Shown here: positions 45,001 through 51,164 of the stretch, in pieces
Layout: every line of letters begins with the position of its first letter
Numbering within the stretch: position 1 is the first letter of the stretch
Assembly: GCA_937879855.1 (NCBI GenBank)
Contig: CALFMO010000008.1
Span: forward strand, 62,001-126,000
Reading direction: 5' to 3'
Source: an uncultured Acidobacteriaceae bacterium
GTDB taxonomy: Bacteria; Acidobacteriota; Terriglobia; Terriglobales; Acidobacteriaceae
Length of the DNA: 64,000 nt
Translations under genes and position numbers: made by a program
The notes under the pieces: generated by a model
What the model saw: only the letters and a program-made list of their open reading frames with translations
What the model was told of the DNA's origin: nothing
Databases searched by the model: none

Positions 45001-45403
45001 GCGCGCCATCACGATCTTTGAAGAGGGCGTTCACGTAAACCCCGCCGAGGCTGTTGGGATTTCTTGGATCGTGAACGAACAATTTGAAGTTGTACCCGTC
45101 GTACCGGTTCAGCCCATATTGCGTGCCAAACCACATGAAGCCCTGATCGTCCTGCACAATCTGGCCAACTTTTGTTTGCGAGAGCCCCTCGGCTGTGGAG
45201 AGACGTGCGAATCGGATGTCCCTCCCATCAACAATGGGCAATCGGATCGGTCGAGGATCCACGCTCGCCTGCGGGATCGCGCCTGGAATTGCTGTGATGT
45301 GTCCTTTGTCGAAAGGCCTATTGAGGTCGTGAGCCGCAATCTCCGAGTTGCCGGCACTCCCGGATCGCATCAGGAACACGATGAAGAGAAGGGCCCGCTT
45401 CAA
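42044..45403 (-). CDS. Beta-propeller (Reg_prop/Y_Y_Y) sensor histidine kinase
   Basis: The frame starts at 45487, but a TTG at 45403 has AAGGAG eight bases upstream and opens a signal peptide (LKRALLFIVFLMRSG). The roughly 1119-aa protein has many Reg_prop repeats of the GxLWxGTxxGLxRFD type making a two-propeller periplasmic sensor. A Y_Y_Y domain follows (YRYKLEGLDEKWHEV), one helix (VSCVFAFLATLWAIYSV), HisKA (SLAHEIKQP) and HATPase (SDTGVGLP, FDAFFTTK, GTGMGLRISRSI). Unlike Bacteroides hybrid kinases it has no receiver or AraC domain. The core closely matches the kinase at 3365. Confidence 0.93.
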   Translation of the reverse strand: MKRALLFIVFLMRSGSAGNSEIAAHDLNRPFDKGHITAIPGAIPQASVDPRPIRLPIVDGRDIRFARLSTAEGLSQTKVGQIVQDDQGFMWFGTQYGLNRYDGYNFKLFVHDPRNPNSLGGVYVNALFKDRDGALWVGCDQFLNKFNRANETFTRYPVPFVRHISQDSAGLLWLATPNGLYSLDPATGTIRRYSHNPNDPSSLSNDHVKSTGEDKEGRFWVATIGYLDEFDRRAGKVTRNIPIAGAPAGFGFYEDRFGTFWIFRDSPNALSVFDRKTNTLTNYSFHELERSTTALTVIMAMTEDRDGTLWLATHGAGLLKFDQEHRRLIRYRNNPADPNSLPQNSVENLFADREGSLWAGLGRMGVTHFATKPLPFNRIPYLASSEGTADPFVGAIYEDHQGILWIGTPEALNCIDRKTGHHIAYRRKTGPASTDVISIRVDRSGNLWAGTYNHGLLRLDPRTGTFRTYLHNPADPYSLSNNIVPRLLVDHAGTLWVATDDGLNRFDSATGRFTIYKIDPQRVVSYLELVEDREGALWLGTDSSGLQRFDPATGQFTKYEHDINRPGTLSDNRVNSVYFDRWGTMWVGTQNGLDKFDSKTGTFTVYARPDGMPGNAVGCILEDDRGNLWMSTNNGIANFDPQSKTIRSYSTAEGLPGPDLTGWGACFKNRSGEMFFGGFNGATVFHPDGVVDTSYTPPVVLTEFRLSGNPVDIGGGSPLSKSISYTTRLKLSHEQRIFSFAFSALSYFSPATNRYRYKLEGLDEKWHEVGSDERLATYTTLPKGVYKFRVQGATSRGLWSEPGAAVLIEILPPWWSTWWFRVSCVFAFLATLWAIYSVRVRSIEQRHRERKQAEEALHQAQADLTHANRVSSMGELTASLAHEIKQPIAAAITDATTCLRWLSRDQPDLQEARAAASRMVLDGRRASEIVNRVRHLFKKDTLQWEVVDLNEIIREMILLLHGEATQFAVSVRTELAADLPRVMGDRVQLQQVLMNLIMNSMEAMKDVEGARELTTQSQCAENGQVRISVSDTGVGLPLQQADKIFDAFFTTKSNGTGMGLRISRSIIESHGGRLWAVKNSPQGTTFYFTLPTRVERHDSAVSEEHTESSDGIHTNDPAC

Positions 45404-45537
45404 TGTCGTTGCTCCTTCTGGGCAATCTTCGTTCGCCGGCCTCTTTACTTTCATCGCAACCGCCGCCGGCTGTGATGACCTTAACACCCCCGACTTTGGG
45501 AGTTGCGACAGCCAGCGACTTTGGTTAGCGGGAGTTT

Positions 45538-45554
45538 ATGGCACGCTCTCTGCT
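45538..45554 (+). promoter_or_regulatory. Orphan sigma54-like promoter
   Basis: ATGGCAC-N5-CTGCT matches at 10 of 12 positions. AGGAGGAAG and a GTG follow at once, but that frame stops after three codons. No plus-strand gene lies below, and the neighbouring gene is antisense. Confidence 0.35.
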
Positions 45555-45731
45555 CCCGACAGGAGGAAGCTGCACGTGACAGGATAACGGGAATTGCCGT
45601 ACGAAACAAAAGTGTTCTCGCCCATCGCCGGACTACTCTAGCTCGAAACCGTCAAGGTGATCTGGGACTAAATCCCTAAGCGCACTCGGTGTGACGTTCA
45701 TACCTTTGTCTCACACGGTCGCGTGATGCCA

Positions 45732-46712
45732 TTATTGACTCCCGCTGGTCCCGGCCAGGCTGCTGAATACCATTTCGGTGAAGACTTTCGCGGTCACGTA
45801 TCCACTACCCCACTTGGCATCGAAATCTTTCGTAGGCACCGCCGTGACCACTTCCTCCATCGTCTTTCCTGCTGCGATCAGGTCCTTAACGCTCTGCCGA
45901 ACCTGCACCAGCATGTCGCGGTAACCCTGCAGATCTGCGCGCGTGGCGACCGGCCCATGTCCTGGGACGATCTTAGTCTGCGCATCTGTTTGCGACAGAA
46001 TGCGGTCGAGCGACCGAATCATCCCGTCGATTGATCCGCCAGACACTAGATCGATGATGGGATAGACGTGATTCGAAAAGATGTCACCAACGACAGCAAT
46101 ATTCGCCGGAGCAATGAAAATAACGGTGTCTCCGTCCGTATGGGCAGATCCGTAGTTCTCCAAGGTCAGCCGTTCAGTTCCTTGACTCAATCGCAAGCTG
46201 CTTGAGTATGTTCTTTCTGGCAACGCCTGTGGTGGATAGTGACCGTCGCGCAAACCCACGAAAGAGACGTCTTGTACGGAGGCGAGCTGCCGCTTAACGT
46301 TTTCCTGCGCGAAGATAACAACGCCCGAGGAGCCGAGGTATGTGTTCCCGCCGGTGTGGTCAAAGTGCCAATGAGTATTCACCAGCCGTGTGACAGGACG
46401 CATCGTCGTTTTGAAGATCGCCTCGTCCAGTTCGCTAATCCGTGAAGCCAACCCGCTGTCGATCAACAGGGTGCTGCCATCATCGACGATCGCCGTAACG
46501 TTTCCTCCATCGCCGGAAAACACGTAAAGACCTTGGCCGAGAGAAACGACCTTCAGAGGACTATTCTCAAACTCTTCCGTAGCCTTTTGGATGACAGTCT
46601 GGGCCGTCCCGCCCTGTCCTGTAGCCCGCGAAGCTGCTCCCGTTAGCACCACAGCGAAAGCAAGCAGCTGTATAAAAGCGTATGAGGGCCGCATGTTTCG
46701 AAAAACATTCAT
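45732..46712 (-). CDS. Exported metallo-beta-lactamase-fold hydrolase
   Basis: This 326-aa exported protein has a signal peptide (1-32) and the MBL zinc motif HWHFDH (114-119). Later ligands are in YGSAHTDGDTVIF and VVPGHGPVA. The overall pattern (cyclase-like/quinoprotein-relay SoxH group) is not specific enough to name a substrate. GGAG precedes the ATG. The 186-aa gene on the same strand ends 73 bp upstream. Confidence 0.9.
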   Translation of the reverse strand: MNVFRNMRPSYAFIQLLAFAVVLTGAASRATGQGGTAQTVIQKATEEFENSPLKVVSLGQGLYVFSGDGGNVTAIVDDGSTLLIDSGLASRISELDEAIFKTTMRPVTRLVNTHWHFDHTGGNTYLGSSGVVIFAQENVKRQLASVQDVSFVGLRDGHYPPQALPERTYSSSLRLSQGTERLTLENYGSAHTDGDTVIFIAPANIAVVGDIFSNHVYPIIDLVSGGSIDGMIRSLDRILSQTDAQTKIVPGHGPVATRADLQGYRDMLVQVRQSVKDLIAAGKTMEEVVTAVPTKDFDAKWGSGYVTAKVFTEMVFSSLAGTSGSQ

Positions 46713-46785
46713 CTTGGTTACTCCTTACAAACGAGTCGCGTCGGGCTAAGAGATTGTTGAATAGAGGTCCAAGGACGGAAAAGAC

Positions 46786-47346
46786 TCAGACGGAGCCGCC
46801 TAGGGCCATCCTGATTACCGCCGAGAGGGCGTTCCTGGAAAAGTAGAGAGCAATGATCGTGGTGGCAACTTCGCTGTAGGACGTGAAAAGAAAACTTGCA
46901 AATCTCCGTAAGGGTGAAGATCTTTCTCCTCGACGCTCCGTCCAATTGCGCCCCTGCGAATGTTTTTCATTTCTCCCACACGCGATTATTTCTGGCATTT
47001 GCTTGTTAGAAATAGCGGCCGGCCTCGAAGCATTACTACCCGCCACCGCATCCTCCCGTGAGGAGAAGCCGACGGCGAGAATGGAGGATGCGGCTAGGAG
47101 GTCGCGCAACGATTTCTCGTTCGGATAAGCAATGACGAGGCGCTCGGGACCAGTTTCGGTGCGAAGCCCTGCTATCACTGCGTATTGCACGCCCGAAGAA
47201 TCAACCAACTCGTTCACGACCGCATCCTCCGTCACTTGTGCAGCAGCAAGCGGAGTTCCAAACCTGTCTATTGAGGCAAAATCATTGATGAATGAGACTG
47301 AAGCGAAATTGCTGGAAAGGAAGTACGGTTGAATGTCGCATGCCAC
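46786..47346 (-). CDS. Hypothetical protein (186 aa)
   Basis: The only usable start is a GTG at 47346 with a weak ribosome-binding site. The first 95 residues read as a real domain: PYFLSSNFASVSFINDFASIDRF-type opening, VIAGLRTETGPERLVIAYPN, SLRDLLAASSILAVGFSSRE. The second half is basic and ends in a possible helix (SEVATTIIALYFSRNALSAVI). I do not recognise a family, though the N-terminal pattern seems to recur in Acidobacteria. It may be cytoplasmic with a C-terminal membrane anchor. Confidence 0.55.
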   Translation of the reverse strand: MACDIQPYFLSSNFASVSFINDFASIDRFGTPLAAAQVTEDAVVNELVDSSGVQYAVIAGLRTETGPERLVIAYPNEKSLRDLLAASSILAVGFSSREDAVAGSNASRPAAISNKQMPEIIACGRNEKHSQGRNWTERRGERSSPLRRFASFLFTSYSEVATTIIALYFSRNALSAVIRMALGGSV

Positions 47347-47488
47347 GAGAGAACGACGCTCGACGGACAGCGCGTCAATCCAAGGACATCACCCAGGTTC
47401 AAGTTGCTGGGGAAGAAGTGTTGAAGCTCGACAAGGCCGACGCTAGAAGAAGCGATTGAGGCTGTAAGGTACTTTTGCGGCCACAGGG

Positions 47489-47683
47489 TCATGCAAGGTT
47501 GGATTCGTTGCACAGGCGTTGGTAAAATTCCCGTCCTCGCTGAAATCCGCGTGCAAACGGCTCTTCCACCGCGGCCCCGGGATATTGCCGCTGCAGTTCT
47601 TCCAAGTCGCTCGCCATCTCCGACGCGATCTGATCAAACTCTTTGCAGCGATTTCTGGCGTGGAGAGCCGCGTCGAAGCCCAA
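47489..47683 (-). CDS. Small helical protein with unclear start
   Basis: The first standard start is a TTG at 47683, giving 64 aa: GFDAALHARNRCKEFDQIAS, DLEELQRQYPG, EPFARGFQRGREFYQRLC. However, the same frame upstream still reads as protein (TAIGPFEALEDYLKSGRQFG, DSEKFYLLGFD) back to about 47779, only 4 bp after the aldo/keto reductase stop. No ATG, GTG or TTG occurs there. Either the start is a rare ATA (47779) or ATT (47758), or the original start was lost. Function unknown. Confidence 0.55.
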   Translation of the reverse strand: MGFDAALHARNRCKEFDQIASEMASDLEELQRQYPGAAVEEPFARGFQRGREFYQRLCNESNLA

Positions 47684-47783
47684 GAGGTAGAATTTCTCGC
47701 TGTCTCCGAACTGCCGGCCAGATTTGAGATAGTCTTCTAGCGCCTCGAAGGGCCCAATGGCTGTTTTGGTCCAAGTTATCGCC

Positions 47784-48754
47784 TTACGCCGCGGTCTCAG
47801 CCACGAAAGTTCCGATCTCGCTCAGGTCTTCATCGGTCAGGCGAAGCTCGCCGGCACGCATGACTCCCTCGGCCTGACGCGCGTTGCGGGCGCCGACGAT
47901 CGCTCCGGTAACTGCAGGGTTGTGTAACGTCCAAGCGATCGCGACTTCACCAGCGGACCTGTTGTGGCGCCTGGCAATCTGGCGCAAGCAATCAACCAGC
48001 GCGAGGTTGCGAGACAGATTAGGCTCGGTGAAGTCGGGATGAGTCCTTCGCCAATCGTCCTTGGGGAGTTTGGCCGCGCGCTCGCGGGTCATGGCGCCCG
48101 TTAACAAACCAGAAGCCATCGGAGAATAGACAATGACTCCAATGTTTTCTCGCCTGCAGTACGGCAGAATTTGGTCTTCGACCTCGCGGTGCACGAGCGA
48201 GTACCGGGGCTGGAGGGAGTTGACGCTAGCGATGGCCTGCGCGCGGCGCAGCTGCGGGACATTGAAGTTGGAAACGCCAATCCAACGTACCTTGCCCTGC
48301 TGCTGCAGTTGCGCCATCATTGACCATCCTTCTTCCAGTTCTGCTGAATCGGGTTCAGGAGGCCAATGAATCTGGTAGAGATCAATCACGTTGACGGAGA
48401 GAGACGACGCAGGCTGTCTTCGACCTCCCGCCGGATCGAATCAGGGCTCAACACTTTTCTCACATTGCCAGTGGGGTCCCAGCTCAGACCGCATTTGGTG
48501 AAGACGTAAGGCCGCGTGCCCGACCACGTCTTGAGCGCACGGGCCACGACTTCCTCGGAGTGTCCTAGACCGTAGACCGCGGCAGTGTCAATCCAGTTGA
48601 CTCCGAGTTCTAGTGAGCGATAAATGGCGGCGATGGAATCACTGTCGTCCTGCGATCCCCATGCGAACTGCCAGCCCGAGCCGCCGATGGCCCAGGCGCC
48701 GTAGCCCACAGGTGTAATGTGCAGGTCCGAGTTGCCGAGTTTGCGCGTTTGCAT
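47784..48754 (-). pseudogene. Aldo/keto reductase broken by a 2-bp slippage
   Basis: The gene starts at ATG 48754 (MQTRKLGNSDLHITPVGYGA, GAGGAGA upstream) and runs in frame to 48397. There (TC)4 in the coding strand shifts the frame by +2 and the first half ends at a TGA. The second half (47784-48389) continues the family in another frame (IDLYQIHWPPEPDSAELEEG). Deleting one TC restores RRLSVNVIDLYQIHW, the normal AKR sequence, in a 323-aa protein. All catalytic residues are present across the two halves (NWIDTAAVYG, FTKCGLSW, YQIHW). It is a recent pseudogene, a phase-variable gene or a sequencing error. Confidence 0.85.
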
Positions 48755-49097
48755 CCCTGTCTCCTCGTAGAGTTTCGTTGAGCGACTGTCCAACCAGAGC
48801 ACAGATGCATTCGCATTTCCAAAAACGGCTGGCAACGCAGACGCCCGTTTGACCTTCTGGTGCAAAGGTTTGTGAGTGCCGGTTGCTCAGGATTCTGGAA
48901 GGAAACAGTGTTGGCAACGTCAATGTACTGACCTGCTGTCGGCATGCGGACGCTGCGATGTTCATTGTTTTGTGCGGACCCAACACTCCGCCATGCCAAC
49001 TTCGGTGCGCTCGCCGCGGCTTGCTCTGGAGCATTCGGGCTGGTAACGTGCTCTGAAATAGTTACGCGGTCAGCTAACCCATCTAAGGAGTACTCAC
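48755..49097. other. Intergenic region between divergent genes
   Basis: About 340 bp with no convincing gene. On the minus strand CTGGTTG-N5-TCGCT (48788-48804 region) has -24/-12 spacing but only 8 of 12 matches; I do not call it. Confidence 0.4.
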
Positions 49098-49412
49098 ATG
49101 CCTCGAAAAATCCCAAAGCCCGTTGAAGAACTCTGGAAAGGTTATCCGACTGTTTGGAAAGCGTTTAATGAGTTGGGCAGCCGCTGTCACGAGGCTGGGC
49201 CGCTTGACGAGAAGTCTCGACGTCTGGTGAAACTGGCACTCTCAATTGGCGCCGGGCTCGAGGGTGCTACCCACTCTGCCGTTCGGAATGCTCTCAATGG
49301 CGGAGTCACGCAGGAAGAGATTGATCACGTGGCACTACTGGCGGTCAGTACGGTGGGGATGCCAGCTGCAACCCGCGCTTTCACGTGGATCCGCGACAAA
49401 CGTGAGGGATAG
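49098..49412 (+). CDS. AhpD/carboxymuconolactone decarboxylase-like protein without CxxC
   Basis: This 104-aa single-domain protein of the AhpD fold begins with the helix VEELWKGYPTVWKAFNELG. It includes SRRLVKLALSIGAGLEGATHSAVRNALNGGVTQEEI and DHVALLAVSTVGMPAATRAF. The segment where AhpD-type proteins carry ExxCxxCH reads EGATHSAV, so the catalytic Cys are absent and only the His remains. It cannot be a thiol peroxidase partner; a decarboxylase-like or binding role is possible. AAGGAG precedes the ATG, and a terminator follows. Confidence 0.88.
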   Translation: MPRKIPKPVEELWKGYPTVWKAFNELGSRCHEAGPLDEKSRRLVKLALSIGAGLEGATHSAVRNALNGGVTQEEIDHVALLAVSTVGMPAATRAFTWIRDKREG

Positions 49413-49423
49413 ATAGAAGCTGC

Positions 49424-49473
49424 CAGCCCGAGGGCCCAGGGACGAGATCAGGCCCCTCGGAGCGGGCTGTTTT
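49424..49473 (+). terminator. Rho-independent terminator
   Basis: CAGCCCGAGGG pairs with CCCTCGG-AG-CGGGCTG and TTTT follows. It lies 12 bp after the AhpD-like gene. Confidence 0.8.
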
Positions 49474-49478
49474 AGAGC

Positions 49479-50639
49479 TCACATCGAATCAAATTTAAAT
49501 TTCACAATCACAATGGTAACGTCGTCGTCGAACCCCACGTCACGAGAATAATCTGTAACGCTTTCGAGAATGTGGTTCATTAGCTCATCGGCTGACATCG
49601 TATGAGCGCGCCGAATTAGAGTCGACAAACGTTCCATTCCAAATTCTTCTCCCAGCGAATTCTCCGCCTCGATTACGCCATCGGTGTAGAGCACGAGAAT
49701 GTCACCGGCATTGAGGCTGGCCGAGTTGGTTGCACAAGCGTCGCTGTCGAACATTCCAATCGGAAAGCAGGAGGAGTTCATCGAAACAACATGATTAGCC
49801 TTGGCTTGAAACAGGAGGGCGGGATTATGGCCACAGTTGACGTAGCGAAGGGATCGGCTGCGCGCATCAATGTCCGCTAGCAGGAGCGTTACATAACGGC
49901 TGCTGTCGGATAATGAAAAGAGCCCGCTATTCAAGCGATTCACCATCTCGAGCATGTCTCGTTTTTCGCTCGCCTCGAACTGTACGGCGGCCGCCGTAGC
50001 CGACATCAGAAGCGCTGCCGGAACGCCCTTGCCGGCGACATCTGCAATCACGATCTGAATGGAATGCTCGTCGATCGGGATGTAGGTGTAGTAATCGCCG
50101 CTCACACCTCTTGCAGGCTGCATCTTGCCGGCGATTTCCAGCCCGGGGATGGAGGGACGATGGGTGGGCAGAAACATCCTCTGAACCTGTGCTGCTAATT
50201 CAACGTCCTGCAGAAGTTGATCGCGTTGGTGACGCACCGTCCGGTCAAGTTGTTCTTTCTGCTTCACATATCTCTGGATGACGTAGACGACGAAGGTGAA
50301 TCCCACGGCTGCCGTGAGGTTGTGCGCAATTCGTGCCTCTGGGCTTGGATAAGGAGGGCCAAAAAAATCGTGCAGGAAGACACAGACCACGATCAGCGCA
50401 TAACTGATCCGGGTGCGCAGAAACATGGCGCTTATCCCGAGTGGCAAAATGTATAGATAGCCTAACGAAACAGTAGAGACGATGAAGTCGGCATACGCAA
50501 CCGCAGCGATCGATGCGAGGATCAGCATCGCTGGCAGCCACTGTGCGCCGGTGGCAGCCACATCCCGCCGCAAGAACGACCGCGAAGAGAGCGACGTTAG
50601 AGTTTCAGAGTGAGCCCCTGCGATTGTCGCCGTCGTCAT
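49479..50639 (-). CDS. Membrane-bound SpoIIE/RsbU-type PP2C phosphatase
   Basis: This 386-aa protein has about four N-terminal helices (35-125), a coiled linker and a PP2C-like SpoIIE domain. Phosphatase motifs are SGDYYTYIPID, IVIADVAGKGVPAALLMS, YVNCGHNPALL, LVLYTDGVIEAEN-type (DILVLYTDGVIEA) and FDDDVTIVIVKF; the metal-binding Asp residues are intact. Such phosphatases dephosphorylate anti-anti-sigma factors. No partner antagonist is in the window. The start lies 28 bp after the DUF1641 gene of the formate dehydrogenase operon. Confidence 0.92.
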   Translation of the reverse strand: MTTATIAGAHSETLTSLSSRSFLRRDVAATGAQWLPAMLILASIAAVAYADFIVSTVSLGYLYILPLGISAMFLRTRISYALIVVCVFLHDFFGPPYPSPEARIAHNLTAAVGFTFVVYVIQRYVKQKEQLDRTVRHQRDQLLQDVELAAQVQRMFLPTHRPSIPGLEIAGKMQPARGVSGDYYTYIPIDEHSIQIVIADVAGKGVPAALLMSATAAAVQFEASEKRDMLEMVNRLNSGLFSLSDSSRYVTLLLADIDARSRSLRYVNCGHNPALLFQAKANHVVSMNSSCFPIGMFDSDACATNSASLNAGDILVLYTDGVIEAENSLGEEFGMERLSTLIRRAHTMSADELMNHILESVTDYSRDVGFDDDVTIVIVKFKFDSM

Positions 50640-50667
50640 TTCTTTCTTCTGTCGTCAATACAAAAGT

Positions 50668-51156
50668 CTATTGATTGCGTGGCAGTGGATTCTCCGCCGT
50701 CTGCAAGTGACGGCCAAAGGCCTGTAAGAAATCGATGGCTGCCGCCAGACCGCGCAGACTGTCTTTGTTGAGGAGTCGCCGCAACAAGCCAAAGATCCCG
50801 ATTGGCTTTTCCTTCTCGGCAGTAGCTTCAGCAATACCTTCAGGAATGGCCTTGAAGATGCCCTTGAACCATTCCGGCTCAATGCTCCCGAGGATCTGCC
50901 GCCAGAAGAGCAGATTCCTGATCGCACGAATCGCTTCCGGTGTTTTGACATTGTCCACAACGGTTTCCAGAATCTCGTCGCTCGCTGCCAGGGCGCTGCG
51001 CACGATTTCCAGCACGCCACGGTTGTGCAACTCCTGCAGCACTTCGTACGCGGCCAAAACCGCTTCAGCATGTTCTCCGGGCGCTTGCTCCAATCGGGCG
51101 CGCAACTCAGTCCGTAGATTGCGCGGCGGAATTTCTAGAGGAATTGGTTGAGCCAT
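50668..51156 (-). CDS. DUF1641 protein of the formate dehydrogenase operon
   Basis: This 162-aa all-helical protein has the DUF1641 pattern: AVLAAYEVLQELHNRGVLEIVR, TPEAIRAIRNLLFWRQILGSI, GIFGLLRRLLNKDSLRGLAAAI, FLQAFG. DUF1641 genes are often found next to formate dehydrogenase alpha subunits, where the role is unclear (an accessory or electron-transfer scaffold). AGGAGA precedes the ATG, only 8 bp after the large subunit's stop. Confidence 0.88.
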   Translation of the reverse strand: MAQPIPLEIPPRNLRTELRARLEQAPGEHAEAVLAAYEVLQELHNRGVLEIVRSALAASDEILETVVDNVKTPEAIRAIRNLLFWRQILGSIEPEWFKGIFKAIPEGIAEATAEKEKPIGIFGLLRRLLNKDSLRGLAAAIDFLQAFGRHLQTAENPLPRNQ

Positions 51157-51164
51157 TGAATCTC

